From assembly GCA_017397695.1 (NCBI GenBank), contig JAFQIF010000081.1, forward strand, positions 1 through 51,879: a stretch of 51,879 nt of DNA, in the 5' to 3' direction. Positions 7,926-17,395 of the stretch are shown in pieces. Under the pieces are notes generated by a model that did no database searches, was not told the DNA's origin, and saw only the letters and a program-made list of their open reading frames with translations. This stretch comes from Clostridia bacterium. Lineage in GTDB: Bacteria > Bacillota_A > Clostridia > Christensenellales > Aristaeellaceae. Position 1 is the stretch's first letter. Each line of letters opens with the position of its first letter. A program made the translations under genes and the position numbers.

Positions 7926-8021
7926 TTACTCTTTTCTACTACTCTTAGCTTTGATCTGATGAAGCTTTTGCTTGATATAATGCCAACTAAAGCGTTGCTT
8001 CCATGTAAAAGGTTCCGTCAT
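7926..8021 (-). CDS. Possible 31-residue basic small protein
   Basis: The ATG overlaps the stop of the GT61 gene (ATGA), and the frame ends 10 bp before kdsD. The product would begin MTEPFTWKQRFSWHYIKQKL and is rich in Lys, Arg, Gln and aromatic residues, with no membrane segment. It is too short to show a family. The overlap favours translational coupling, but there is no independent ribosome binding site, and chance cannot be ruled out. It may equally be a leader frame that carries ribosomes into kdsD, whose own binding site is weak. Confidence 0.3.
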   Translation of the reverse strand: MTEPFTWKQRFSWHYIKQKLHQIKAKSSRKE

Positions 8022-9295
8022 CTCCGTCCTGTCAGCAGCTCTCTGGCACATAGCTTAATCGTATGCAGATTCAAATACTGCCCAAGCCTGTACGGCCGCT
8101 CGCCGGTCAGGTACGGTCTGAGTACCTTACAGCTGTCTGTATAGGCCTCATAGAGGGCTTCTGCATAGAATAAATGCCACTGCTCCATTCCCAGAAGCTC
8201 GCCGAAGTCTTTTCGATACGCCTTCATATAGTGTTTCACGCATTTGCGAATATAAGCTTCATCGGTAAAACACGGATTGGGATCACAGTATTTCATTTCC
8301 TGCGTAAACTTTCGGAACAGGTCGTTGTAAGCAAGGAAGAACGGCCCTCCGCCTGCGGGCACAGGGTATATCGTATAATGACCGTCAATATACGTAACAT
8401 CCAATGCCTTGACTGCATCGATATCAGACTGAACATTATTGATGACAGACTGTCGTTCAACCACAATCAGTTTCTGGCCATCCGCTGCAAAGAGCATATT
8501 ATGCGGCGTAGATCCTGATTCACTTGCACACCACTTGGCCCCTCGGATTCTGCAGATCATTTCCTCAAGGCTGAGCTGCTCAGGATAGATGATCTCATAA
8601 CCGTTGTTGGCAAAGTAATTGTCAAGCATATCCAGTCCCGCTTCATATGCCTGTGCTTTCGGGAAGCGGCTTCTGGAAAAGAACACCTTTTCGCTGACCG
8701 GATACTTTTCTCTTTTAGCAAGCGCAGCCTGCGCAACACAATCAAAAATCTGCTTATACTGCTGCGTATAGTACTCCCTGTAACCATACGCCCGTTCCGG
8801 GACGATTACGGAGCGATAACGAGTCGGCTGATTGATCACAACCACCTTGTCCATAATACCGAGCAATTCAAAAAACGCCCGGTAATTCGCTCTGGCCTCT
8901 GTTACCCCCTCAATTTCGCTGATAAAGACATAACGATCTACATGCTCAGGATGGGTAAGATAATACCAGAGCCTGGAAACGCCCTCAATCAGAAAATGAC
9001 CCCAGTGATTGATCAGATAACCGCAATATACAACGCGCTCATCCACAAAGCAAGTATTCTGAACCGGATATGCACCTTCCAGCCGCTGCTCGATCGAAGA
9101 AAGCGATACATACGTCCCCTCTGCATCCACGACTCCGCCGCGGCCAAAGAGCACAGCATCTCCCGCAAAACGCTTTACCGGAAGAATTATCGCCTGTTCA
9201 TACTCCTGCACAGACAAATCTTCTCTTTTTCGGAATTTCCGGGTCGATTCTTCCAGATCCCTTGCTTTACAAGGACGACAATACGTATAATTCAT
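8018..9295 (-). CDS. Glycosyltransferase family 61 (DUF563) protein
   Basis: The 425 residues carry the GT61 pattern: a central HWGHFLIEGVSRLWY (about residues 95-110), KVFFSRSRFPKA, and a C-terminal segment with GYEIIYPEQLSLEEMI, then GAKWCASESGSTPHNMLFA, close to the family's conserved catalytic region. Such enzymes add a sugar such as xylose or GlcNAc to growing glycans, but the donor here is unknown. There is no signal or membrane segment, so it acts in the cytoplasm. GAGG lies 5 nt before the ATG. It sits between kdsA and kdsD, so it is part of the capsule operon and might use or extend a Kdo unit. Confidence 0.85.
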   Translation of the reverse strand: MNYTYCRPCKARDLEESTRKFRKREDLSVQEYEQAIILPVKRFAGDAVLFGRGGVVDAEGTYVSLSSIEQRLEGAYPVQNTCFVDERVVYCGYLINHWGHFLIEGVSRLWYYLTHPEHVDRYVFISEIEGVTEARANYRAFFELLGIMDKVVVINQPTRYRSVIVPERAYGYREYYTQQYKQIFDCVAQAALAKREKYPVSEKVFFSRSRFPKAQAYEAGLDMLDNYFANNGYEIIYPEQLSLEEMICRIRGAKWCASESGSTPHNMLFAADGQKLIVVERQSVINNVQSDIDAVKALDVTYIDGHYTIYPVPAGGGPFFLAYNDLFRKFTQEMKYCDPNPCFTDEAYIRKCVKHYMKAYRKDFGELLGMEQWHLFYAEALYEAYTDSCKVLRPYLTGERPYRLGQYLNLHTIKLCARELLTGRR

Positions 9296-9304
9296 ACAAT
9301 CCTC

Positions 9305-10078
9305 TTATTCCTGCACCGCTTCATACACGCGGATGAGCTTTTTGAGCAGATTCTTCATATCGCCCAAGGCGACCATATTCGGTCCATCCGACTTTGCATG
9401 ATCCGGATCGGGGTGCGTTTCCATAAACAGGCCGTCCGCGCCGACGGAGATCGCCGCCTTGGCCAGATACTCCACATACTGACGGTTTCCACCGGTGCTG
9501 GTGCCGTTGCCGCCGGGCTTCTGCACACTGTGTGTGGCGTCGAAGATAACCGGCACGCCGAAGTCCTTCATCACGCGCAGGCCGGTCATATCCACCACCA
9601 GCGTGTTATAGCCGAAGGACGTACCGCGCTCGCAGAGCATGACATTGTCATTGCCGCTTTCGCGTACCTTGTCCAGGCAGTTCTTCATATCCCACGGCGC
9701 AAGGAACTGCGCCTTCTTGATATTAACGCACTTGCCCGTCTTCGCCGCGGCAACCAGCAGATCCGTCTGCCGGCACAGGAACGCCGGAATCTGCAGAATA
9801 TCCGCCACCTGCGCCGCCTTCTCCGCCTGCCAGGCCTCGTGGATATCCGTGCAGATCGGCAGACCATGTACATCCTTCACCTTCTGCAGGATCTCGAGAC
9901 CGCGCTCGATGCCCGGGCCGCGGAAGCCGTTGATCGACGTCCTGTTCGCCTTGTCAAAGGACGCCTTGAACGTATAGGGGACGCCCAGTTCCCCGGTAAT
10001 CTCCTTCATCTGCGCAGCGATCGAAAGGACCATTTCCTCCGACTCGATGACGCAGGGACCTGCGATCAGCTGAAACAT
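9305..10078 (-). CDS. kdsA: 3-deoxy-8-phosphooctulonate synthase
   Basis: KdsA condenses phosphoenolpyruvate with arabinose-5-phosphate to Kdo-8-phosphate. Diagnostic stretches are [10 protein letters not shown] at the start, [41 protein letters not shown] and a loop ending [17 protein letters not shown]. The length of 257 residues is close to the family's 260-285. The chosen ATG follows GGGAGAGAAGCCT; an ATG 15 bp upstream has no site of its own. It is separated from kdsB by 106 bp holding a stem-loop. Confidence 0.95.
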   Translation of the reverse strand: MFQLIAGPCVIESEEMVLSIAAQMKEITGELGVPYTFKASFDKANRTSINGFRGPGIERGLEILQKVKDVHGLPICTDIHEAWQAEKAAQVADILQIPAFLCRQTDLLVAAAKTGKCVNIKKAQFLAPWDMKNCLDKVRESGNDNVMLCERGTSFGYNTLVVDMTGLRVMKDFGVPVIFDATHSVQKPGGNGTSTGGNRQYVEYLAKAAISVGADGLFMETHPDPDHAKSDGPNMVALGDMKNLLKKLIRVYEAVQE

Positions 10079-10146
10079 AGGCTTCTCTCCCATCTGCTTT
10101 TTCGAAATTACATTGCAAAAGTCTCGTCCTCTAAACTCAAGCGACT

Positions 10147-10182
10147 GCAGCGCTGCGCCGGAATTGCCTCCGGCAGCATGCA
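10147..10182 (-). other. Intercistronic stem-loop between kdsB and kdsA
   Basis: Just after the kdsB stop, the minus-strand sequence GCTGCCGGA-GGCAAT-TCCGG-CGCAGC forms a strong GC stem, extended by flanking CTGCA and CTGCAG. No U-tract follows, so it looks more like an RNA-stabilising or processing structure than a terminator. Confidence 0.45.
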
Positions 10183-10184
10183 GG

Positions 10185-10922
10185 TTACTCGGCCAGGCCG
10201 TTCTCGATCATGTAGCGCTCCACCTGCACGCGATCCTTGGGCGTATCCACAGAAAGCGTCTTGCAGTGCGCGTTGATATAGTAGCAATCCTTGCGGTTCT
10301 CGATGAAGCGGAAGGAATCGTTCTCCTCAATCTTCTCCACCGGGCCGCGCGGCGTGCTGTGATAATACTCCAGCGCCTCGTGCGTAAACGCGCCGACGCC
10401 GACGAACTTCTGATACGCATAGTTCATCTCGCCCTTCGGGAACGGGATCGGCGCACGGGAGATGAACAGGCAGACGCCATCCTTATTGGTGACGATCTTG
10501 AGGTTCGTGGGGTCGACCACCTCGACCGGGTTGGAGAAATCGGTCATCAGGTTGGAGACGTAGAAGCCATCCTCCGGAATGCTCTCCGGGATGCACTTGA
10601 CGATATCCTGCGCCATCACCAGCGGCTCGTCGCCGTTGATCATCACATACAGGTCGGCCTCCACCTTATGGGAGACCTCGTACAGGCGCTCGGTCGCAGT
10701 CTCGCAGTCCTGGCTGGTCATGATGACCTTCGCGCCGAAGCCCTCGGCCACCGCCTTAATCTCCTCGTTATCGGTGGCGACGTACACTTCCTCAAAGCGC
10801 TCCACGCCCTTGGAATGCTTCCACACCCAATAGAGCATGGGCTTGCCGCAGATCGGCGCCAGGGGCTTCATGTTGAAACGGGAAGAACCGCCGCGAGCGG
10901 GAATCATGCCGATGATTTTCAT
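10185..10922 (-). CDS. kdsB: 3-deoxy-manno-octulosonate cytidylyltransferase
   Basis: KdsB activates Kdo with CTP to CMP-Kdo, the donor for Kdo transferases. The N-terminal nucleotide-binding motif [25 protein letters not shown] is slightly diverged from the classic RxxSxRxPxKxL form. [18 protein letters not shown] and a C-terminal [20 protein letters not shown], close to the KdsB hallmark ending in E-x-x-E-x-L, are present. The length is 245 residues. The ATG at 10922 has GAGGA 8 nt upstream. A related CMP-sugar synthetase is conceivable from this gene alone, but kdsA, kdsC and kdsD nearby point to Kdo. Confidence 0.92.
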   Translation of the reverse strand: MKIIGMIPARGGSSRFNMKPLAPICGKPMLYWVWKHSKGVERFEEVYVATDNEEIKAVAEGFGAKVIMTSQDCETATERLYEVSHKVEADLYVMINGDEPLVMAQDIVKCIPESIPEDGFYVSNLMTDFSNPVEVVDPTNLKIVTNKDGVCLFISRAPIPFPKGEMNYAYQKFVGVGAFTHEALEYYHSTPRGPVEKIEENDSFRFIENRKDCYYINAHCKTLSVDTPKDRVQVERYMIENGLAE

Positions 10923-10932
10923 ATGGTTTTCC

Positions 10933-12033
10933 TCACTTTTCAAAACTTGACTTATCTGGGAATGCTTTCAAAAGAATACTATCTAATTCTTCCTTTACTC
11001 TTTCAAAATTATCGAGCGTAACATCAATCGAATCATTGAGGCAGATCATCTTATGCTGTTTGCTTAAAAAAGCTTGCTCTATTTGCTCACTTTGCTTACT
11101 CAATTCACCGAAATAAACTCCATAATGACTTCGGGGAACCGGCTTAAAAGTACCTTCCATGATTTCCAAAAGCGAGAAGACCTGGTGGAGTATATCCAAC
11201 GGTGTCCGAAAGCGCTGCTTACTAGTCTCATCTAATTCAGCATAAAGCTCATCCCAAGCCTTTTCAAAAGTAGACTTCCTAAATGGACATCCTAAATGCG
11301 AAAAAAACATACCTGGCAAATACGATTCTCGATATGCTTTTCGATTATATCTTCTGTCTTGTCCATATTCACAACTAAACCAAAGCTTTGGGTTTTTTTC
11401 TATCGCACTCTGTAAATCAAACACACCATTAATAATACCCAAGGTACTAAACAACTGATGTACAAACGGCCCATTATACCTATAATTCCGAACAGGATAT
11501 GCCACACCACAATACTTCGGTAATCCACCACAAAAAAAGTCCTCAGGTTTTACAGAGCTGGCCAAATAAATATCGTCATTGAAATAGACAAAATGCTCGC
11601 TTAGTCCAGGAATTCTGTGCAAATTCAATTCAATTGGATTAGAACTAAATGTCGGAAGATATTTGCTAGGAATAAACTCATCATGCCGTACAATCTTCAA
11701 TTTAGGATGTTGCAAAGCAATCCACGATGGAACATGGCCCCACGTTACCAAATATACATATCTAACCCACGGCGCATACTTTTCTACAGCTCTAAACCAA
11801 TAATGAAACTGATTCCACTCCCGATATCGTGCTTCTGTATTTCCTTTCTCGTACTTCGATGTATACTCCAGTTTTTGTGCTTTCCATGATGGATCATTAC
11901 CATCAACCCATGTAACAACGAAATCAATAGGAAAATCCATTGGCTCAGATGTTAGCTTTTTCGATAATACATATCCGCTCACTTCAAATGCGCGCAAATG
12001 GATTTCCGCACGAAGCCAACTCAGTATTCCCAA
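10933..12033 (-). CDS. Stealth-family capsular polysaccharide phosphotransferase
   Basis: Stealth proteins are thought to transfer hexose-1-phosphate units onto capsule chains. Conserved regions appear in order: CR1 DFVVTWVDGNDPSW, CR2 from EARYREWNQFHYWFRAVEKY through VYLVTWGHVPSW to HEFIP-like SNPIELNLHRIPGL, and the acidic FVYFNDDIYL; later LGCPFRKSTFEKAWDEL corresponds to CR3-CR4. The likely start is TTG at 12033, 7 nt after GGAGGAG, rather than an ATG at 12057 without a site or one at 11940 with none. DNA here is visibly AT-richer than the kds genes, which suggests separate acquisition. It would give the capsule phosphodiester links. Confidence 0.85.
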   Translation of the reverse strand: MGILSWLRAEIHLRAFEVSGYVLSKKLTSEPMDFPIDFVVTWVDGNDPSWKAQKLEYTSKYEKGNTEARYREWNQFHYWFRAVEKYAPWVRYVYLVTWGHVPSWIALQHPKLKIVRHDEFIPSKYLPTFSSNPIELNLHRIPGLSEHFVYFNDDIYLASSVKPEDFFCGGLPKYCGVAYPVRNYRYNGPFVHQLFSTLGIINGVFDLQSAIEKNPKLWFSCEYGQDRRYNRKAYRESYLPGMFFSHLGCPFRKSTFEKAWDELYAELDETSKQRFRTPLDILHQVFSLLEIMEGTFKPVPRSHYGVYFGELSKQSEQIEQAFLSKQHKMICLNDSIDVTLDNFERVKEELDSILLKAFPDKSSFEK

Positions 12034-12065
12034 AGCTCTTCTCCTCCAAACATACAAATCTGTCT

Positions 12066-13589
12066 TTATTTTCTACAAAGGCCAAATAATAGTTTCTTTT
12101 CTCTGTCATTAAGAACAAATAGCCACAGACTTGCACAGTATACAATTGTATAAACAATAATACCCATTGCCAGATTACTCGGTGTATAGAAATCAATAAT
12201 TCTTGAGAGCCTCATCGTTAGGCAGCACATAACTGTCGCTGTTATAAACATCGGCAACATATTCTTCCAAAACCTCGGAATATCAAGCTGCAGCCTCTTC
12301 CAGTAGTACCAATTCATAATCAATCCCTGGCCAATGATATACGCAATACCCGTCGGAATTGCTGCACCAATAATTCCGTAAGCTTGCACGAGAAAAATCG
12401 TTCCTACAACATTCATGCACGCTATGAAAAGGTATACCAGCGAACGAAACTGGTGAAGATTCTTTGCTTGCAGAATGCTGAGTGCGACACTTTGTATCAG
12501 AGGAATACAGTTAGGGATCATAATTATTACCGCAACCCAATACGCCTCCGCATACTCCTTTCCTGCATAAAACTCAATAAAGGGCTGACCAAATGCAACA
12601 AAACCTGAACATACCAACGCCACAAAAACGTTCTGCATACGTCCCACCTGTATCATCAAATCAGACAATTCAGAATTAGTACAACCCGAGAACACCATTT
12701 TATTTGCTCGCGGCGTAAAAAAACTAGAAGCTGCCTGTGCCAGGCTAAACATTATACTTGAAAAAGTATATCCAATACTATATACTGCAACACCAGCTGT
12801 TGCAAGAGCAGGAATAGCACCAATTATCACGGTGTCTGTAGAGGTGTTTATTCTGCTAACAATCGTAGCAACAAATACCCAGAAAGAAAACTTGAATATC
12901 TCTCCGACAAGATGAACTGGTAACTTATCAAATCTGATTCTAATCCCTAATGCGCGCCTAACATAAACAACATATATTACTCGAATTAGGATATTTAAGG
13001 CAAAAGAGGCCAGCGCCATCTCGATAGACAAATATCCGGCAAATAGAATAATAAGATTGATAACCGGCGCTACGATCGTAGAGATGACATTAATTGCGTT
13101 GATAAATATAAAATGCTCATGTGCAGTTGTAACCGCATTATAAGAAGTTGCTGAGAAACTTATCGCAGTATTTAGCACCATGATCATCACCAGAATTCTC
13201 ATTCTGGCGATTTCCCTCACAGTCAAAGATGCTCCATAGAATACATCTAACTTCCATACGATAACGCAGCCAACAATAATAGTAAGAACAGCTATAACCT
13301 GAAAAATAACATGAAACAGGCCCAGCATGTTCTCTTCCGCTTCTTTTCCGCCTTCAACATTTGCCTTAATTAAATATCGCGTAACTGCGGAGCCAATGCC
13401 AAAGGTCATTAAAGAAAGATAGCTCGTTGTACTGCTTGCCAATTTATATAAACCAAACTCATTCTGTCCTAACAACTCCAACATAATTGGAGTATAAAAG
13501 AATGGAATTAAATTGCCAATAATGATATTAATATAACTCAAAGCCATACCGAGCTTAATCTGACGCGCAGAGTCATTCTCTTTCAACAA
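12066..13589 (-). CDS. Polysaccharide flippase, Wzx/MATE-like
   Basis: The 507 residues form about 14 hydrophobic segments, beginning near IKLGMALSYINIIIGNLIPFFYTPIML, as in the polysaccharide transporter branch of the MOP superfamily. The function is to flip undecaprenyl-linked repeat units to the outer face of the membrane before polymerisation. There is no ATG near the start; TTG codons at 13589 and 13586 follow AGGAGG at a usual distance. AT-rich like the neighbouring Stealth gene. Together with the EpsG-like polymerase it defines a Wzx/Wzy-dependent locus. Confidence 0.9.
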   Translation of the reverse strand: MLKENDSARQIKLGMALSYINIIIGNLIPFFYTPIMLELLGQNEFGLYKLASSTTSYLSLMTFGIGSAVTRYLIKANVEGGKEAEENMLGLFHVIFQVIAVLTIIVGCVIVWKLDVFYGASLTVREIARMRILVMIMVLNTAISFSATSYNAVTTAHEHFIFINAINVISTIVAPVINLIILFAGYLSIEMALASFALNILIRVIYVVYVRRALGIRIRFDKLPVHLVGEIFKFSFWVFVATIVSRINTSTDTVIIGAIPALATAGVAVYSIGYTFSSIMFSLAQAASSFFTPRANKMVFSGCTNSELSDLMIQVGRMQNVFVALVCSGFVAFGQPFIEFYAGKEYAEAYWVAVIIMIPNCIPLIQSVALSILQAKNLHQFRSLVYLFIACMNVVGTIFLVQAYGIIGAAIPTGIAYIIGQGLIMNWYYWKRLQLDIPRFWKNMLPMFITATVMCCLTMRLSRIIDFYTPSNLAMGIIVYTIVYCASLWLFVLNDREKKLLFGLCRK

Positions 13590-13681
13590 AGAATCCTCCT
13601 ATATGCCAATCGATATACATCCTTTTCGCTTCTCTACAAGTATCTTCCAAATATGGGTCAACTATAGACAAAACAACTCAA

Positions 13682-14476
13682 TCAAAACAGGCTGTCGAAC
13701 TCCACCCTCGGGAAAACCTCGAGCTTGCCGCCGCGCGTCGCATTGTACACGCGGATGCCGCGCTGATCGCACTGGCGCTTCATGGCCACGTAGGTCAGCG
13801 TGCTCTTTTCCGTATTAGGGATGTACAGCTTGTCCTTGTCCTCGTTATACTTGTCGGTAAAGTAATCCTTCACCTTGTCATCGATCACGATCTCGCCCTT
13901 GTTGTTGACACTCATATGGAAATGATGATCCACGCCGATAAAGTAGATCTCCGAGAAGCCCATATACGCCGCCAGCTGCGCCGCGGTATACATGCCCGTG
14001 CTCGCGCAGAAGATTTCCCTGGCGATATCGTCGCTGAAATGGAAATCCAGCGGATTCTCCTTCTGCTGCCAGTTCATATTGAAATGCACCGCATCGTGAA
14101 TCCGGATATTATAATACCACTTGAGCTGCGCCGGCACAAGCTTCGTCGGCAGCTGAAGCCCATCCACGACGTCAGCACAGCCGGAGAGCATCTTTTCATC
14201 CTGCGAAATATAGAACGTCGGCCGCCACGGCGTCTGATCGAAGATATTGTACACGCGGTTGAAAGCAAACGTCACCTCGCCTTGCTCGTGCAGCTTCGTC
14301 AGGTCTTCCGCCTTCAGGCTCGGGCCGTTGCCCACGAGAAAACAGCGCTTGCCGGCGTATTTCCCTTTGAGCGCAGCCAGGCGCTTGCCGTCGCGCGTCT
14401 TTTCAAAATTCTTCTGCATCCACGGCTGCACAAATCTGGCCTGTACGCTATCATATCCCCGTTTGATGAGGTTCAT
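13682..14476 (-). CDS. DUF115 (MptE-like) family protein, possible glycosyltransferase
   Basis: About 264 residues. The segment GKRCFLVGNGPSLKAEDLTKL (about 44-64) followed by VTFAFNRVYNIF is the hallmark of DUF115/6-HMPPK-like proteins, which occur in capsule and flagellin-glycosylation loci (as in Maf proteins and sialyltransferase-like folds). Further on, FCASTGMYTAAQLAAYMGFSEIYFIGVDHHF is also typical. It probably transfers a nonulosonic acid or a related sugar; in this locus a Kdo transferase role is an attractive guess but is not shown. The ATG at 14476 lies after GGAGAGGATGACAAGTG; GTG at 14479 is an alternative. Confidence 0.75.
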   Translation of the reverse strand: MNLIKRGYDSVQARFVQPWMQKNFEKTRDGKRLAALKGKYAGKRCFLVGNGPSLKAEDLTKLHEQGEVTFAFNRVYNIFDQTPWRPTFYISQDEKMLSGCADVVDGLQLPTKLVPAQLKWYYNIRIHDAVHFNMNWQQKENPLDFHFSDDIAREIFCASTGMYTAAQLAAYMGFSEIYFIGVDHHFHMSVNNKGEIVIDDKVKDYFTDKYNEDKDKLYIPNTEKSTLTYVAMKRQCDQRGIRVYNATRGGKLEVFPRVEFDSLF

Positions 14477-14482
14477 CACTTG

Positions 14483-15364
14483 TCATCCTCTCCTGCGCAG
14501 CTTTGCGCGCCAATCGTGCGCCGTTTTGATCGCTGCCACCAGCAGCGTCGGCGCGCCGATACTCTGTGCAATCATGCGCACGCTATGCTGCGGCGCCAGA
14601 TCACAGGTAAATGTATAGATCATGCGCAGTTTCTGCATCATGCTCTGATGCTCAAACTCCGCCTTTTCCCGCAGCCACAGGCCGTAGCCGCGCGGGTTAT
14701 TCAGGAACAGACGGCTACCGGCTTTCGTCAGCCCGTCCTCCTTGTATTCGTAAATCCAGATGATATCGTTATAAAAACGCATCTTGTGGCCGTCCGCCGC
14801 CATGCGGTTCCAGACAACGGCCTCCGTCATAAACTTTTCGCCCTCAAACACCGGATAGGGATAGCGCCTGTGAATCTCCGTAAAGAACACCATGGCGCGC
14901 TCGCCGTCGATCCCCCGGTAGCGATCCAGCGCCGTACCCTCGCGGTACTTCTCCTCAAAGAGGGTGTTGGGCGTTTCGTCTTCCGCGGTACCCAGATTAC
15001 CCGCAACGCCGCAGTACTTTTCTCCCTCAGGCAGCGCCGCCACCCAGGCGTTCACCTTTTCCAGCGCGTCGTCCGTCAGGTAGTCGTCCGAATCCACGGT
15101 GAAAAACAGCTCGCCCTTCGCCAGTTCCAGCGCGCGGTTGATCGCCCGGCACTTTCCTCCGTTCTCCTGGCGGACGTAGCGAATCGGGAAAGCATGCGCT
15201 TCCTGCATCCAGCCTTCCACAAGCGCCTGCGTATGGTCGCTTGAGCCGTCGTCGACCACCAGCCATTCAAAGTCCGTAAATGTCTGGCGCTTGAGAGACT
15301 CGTAGAGGTTGTGCAGGATGTATGCGCGGTTGTAGGTGGGGGTGAATACGGTAATTCTTTTCAT
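14483..15364 (-). CDS. Family 2 glycosyltransferase
   Basis: The 293 residues have the GT-A fold of GT2 enzymes: ITVFTPTYNRAYILHNLYES at the N-terminus, LVVDDGSSDHT, NGGKCRAINRALELAKGELF and the metal-binding VDSDDYLTDDAL (about residue 92). It is soluble or peripheral and acts on the lipid-linked repeat unit at the inner membrane face. The sugar donor cannot be read. Its stop is 7 bp from the DUF115 start. Confidence 0.88.
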   Translation of the reverse strand: MKRITVFTPTYNRAYILHNLYESLKRQTFTDFEWLVVDDGSSDHTQALVEGWMQEAHAFPIRYVRQENGGKCRAINRALELAKGELFFTVDSDDYLTDDALEKVNAWVAALPEGEKYCGVAGNLGTAEDETPNTLFEEKYREGTALDRYRGIDGERAMVFFTEIHRRYPYPVFEGEKFMTEAVVWNRMAADGHKMRFYNDIIWIYEYKEDGLTKAGSRLFLNNPRGYGLWLREKAEFEHQSMMQKLRMIYTFTCDLAPQHSVRMIAQSIGAPTLLVAAIKTAHDWRAKLRRRG

Positions 15365-15380
15365 CTCTCTATCTCTTTGC

Positions 15381-16349
15381 TTAAAGTCCGATCGATAGCA
15401 GATTTCTGATACGGCACGCCATATGCAGCGAGAATTCCGCCATATAGGCCCATGCTTTATGGGTAATTCTCATCGCTTTCTTCTGTTCGGGCGACAGCCG
15501 CCATTGCCTACTCTTCTTTTTCAGCAGTTCCAATGCCGTCTTTCGTTCTGAATCTTTCAAGTATTTGAGCGCCAATTGCCCATGATATACGCAGGTAAAA
15601 AACAAGTTCCGCTGCCCATGATCGGCCAAATTCGGCATGTACTTCTGTAAATAATACTGCCGGTTTTCCTTGGCCTGCAAAGCATCCAATCGCCTGAGCG
15701 AATAGGAATTGCCCATGATGCTTTCCGGCCGCTGAAAATAGAAATAGCCGATATAATCTATCTCTGTATACCCGGTAATCTGTCCCAAAACCTGATAACT
15801 CCAGAACTCATCCTCGTGGAGTTTTCCTTTTTCAAACGGTATATTCTGAATCAGCGCTCGTTTATAGAGCTTATTCCATACTACCTGCCGGATTTTGTCG
15901 TCGATCAAATCGCCAACAGCCGTATAACGATCCACAATCCGGATCACGTTCGCTTCCGCAGTACTCTCTTCCTCCTGCATCCGGTCTGTCATCCGAAACA
16001 CACAGCCCGCAACTTCACAGTCATTGCTTACAACAGCGTTATACAGGTTCTCAATAAATGCCTTAGCCAGCCAATCATCGCTATCCACAAAGGCGACATA
16101 CTCGCCCGTCGCAGCTGCCATTCCTGCGTTTCTCGCATCCGACAGCCCGCCGTTTTCCTTATGGATCACGCGGATGCGGCGATCCCGCTTCGCCCATTCA
16201 TCGCACATCTGCGGACATCGATCCGGCGAACCATCGTCCACCAGAATAATCTCCAGATTCGTGTAGGTCTGATCCACGATGGACTGAACGCAGCGGCCCA
16301 GATAGGCTTCCACCTTGTAAACAGGCACGATTATGCTAATCAGATCCAA
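15381..16349 (-). CDS. Family 2 glycosyltransferase
   Basis: 322 residues. The N-terminal GT2 domain starts LDLISIIVPVYKVEAYLGRC and has LVDDGSPDRCPQMCDEW, VIHKENGGLSDARNAGMAAA and VDSDDWLA (about 90). The C-terminal 130 residues, helical with many Lys and Arg, are typical of capsule GT2 enzymes. A perfect GGAGGTGA site lies 6 nt before a TTG at 16349, so that TTG is the start; the ATG 15 bp upstream sits on top of this site. It begins just after the stop of the next glycosyltransferase gene. Confidence 0.88.
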   Translation of the reverse strand: MDLISIIVPVYKVEAYLGRCVQSIVDQTYTNLEIILVDDGSPDRCPQMCDEWAKRDRRIRVIHKENGGLSDARNAGMAAATGEYVAFVDSDDWLAKAFIENLYNAVVSNDCEVAGCVFRMTDRMQEEESTAEANVIRIVDRYTAVGDLIDDKIRQVVWNKLYKRALIQNIPFEKGKLHEDEFWSYQVLGQITGYTEIDYIGYFYFQRPESIMGNSYSLRRLDALQAKENRQYYLQKYMPNLADHGQRNLFFTCVYHGQLALKYLKDSERKTALELLKKKSRQWRLSPEQKKAMRITHKAWAYMAEFSLHMACRIRNLLSIGL

Positions 16350-16363
16350 CGTGTCACCTCCCA

Positions 16364-17380
16364 TTACTTATCCAGGCTGTAAATCTGATCGTTTCCCTTA
16401 ATTCTGGAATACACCTTATGCACACAGCAATATGCATCGGGCAGCAGACCTGCAAAAAGCGCCATTCCCTTAAGCTTGAAAGATATCTCAGCATCCGCTA
16501 TCGTCTGCAGCAGTGCTTTCATTAGTTCCAGGCGCATCTCTCTGCGATACTGCCTGACCATATCGCTCTCATGGCTGCAGTCAACCGTTGCATACTCTAT
16601 CAGTGTCCGAATGTACTTCCTTCGTGCAATCGCATGCACTGACGATTCTCTTTCCGTTTCCTTCAGCAGAATGCGGACAACTCTCATCGGATCTTTGAGT
16701 TTATGCTCCGTATAGCCCGACGTCGTGGCAGAAGAAGCGCGCAGCATATAATGATACGGACAAAAATCCTCGTACACCGTCTGCTTTGCTTCCCGGAAGA
16801 GATAATAGTTCATCAGAAGGTCTTCGGTATTGCGAATAGTCGTATCCATCAGCCCATCGTGTAACAAGCTGTGGAACAGGCTTTTGTGGAAAAGCTTGTT
16901 ACACAGGCCCGGCTCGATATACGAGCCGTCCAGTAGAGCCATCAGCCCTGCCTGCCTGTCTTGCTGTACAAGACGGCCTGTGTTGTAGTAGTAATCCACG
17001 TGTCCCTTGGGAAATACCATCTGATATCCGCAATGAGAGATTTGTGCGCCATACTTGAATGCATTGTTCAGAAGACGCTCATACATCTGCGGCTCAATGT
17101 AATCGTCTCCATCCACGAAACCAATCCACTCGCCCGTCGCCTCCGCAATGCCGCGCAGGCGTGCGCTGGTCACACCACCGTTCTCCTTGTGGATCACGCG
17201 GATGCGCGAATCCTTTTCTGCCAGCGCGTCCAAAATGCCGCCGGTTCCGTCCTTCGAACCATCATTGACGATGATGATCTCAATGTTTTTGTGCGTTTGA
17301 TTCAGAATGCTGCTTATACATGTCCAAACATACTGTTCTATATTATAAGCAGGAACAATTATTGACACACAACTCTTCAC
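16364..17380 (-). CDS. Family 2 glycosyltransferase
   Basis: 338 residues with GT2 motifs: VSIIVPAYNIEQYVWTCISS, IIVNDGSKDGTGGILDAL, RVIHKENGGVTSARLRGIAE and VDGDDYIEPQMYERLL. The N-terminal half is clearly related to its downstream neighbour at 15381-16349, so the two probably arose by duplication. The start is a GTG at 17380 preceded by AAGGGA. The donor sugar is unknown. Confidence 0.88.
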   Translation of the reverse strand: MKSCVSIIVPAYNIEQYVWTCISSILNQTHKNIEIIIVNDGSKDGTGGILDALAEKDSRIRVIHKENGGVTSARLRGIAEATGEWIGFVDGDDYIEPQMYERLLNNAFKYGAQISHCGYQMVFPKGHVDYYYNTGRLVQQDRQAGLMALLDGSYIEPGLCNKLFHKSLFHSLLHDGLMDTTIRNTEDLLMNYYLFREAKQTVYEDFCPYHYMLRASSATTSGYTEHKLKDPMRVVRILLKETERESSVHAIARRKYIRTLIEYATVDCSHESDMVRQYRREMRLELMKALLQTIADAEISFKLKGMALFAGLLPDAYCCVHKVYSRIKGNDQIYSLDK

Positions 17381-17395
17381 AAAACCATTCCCTTA

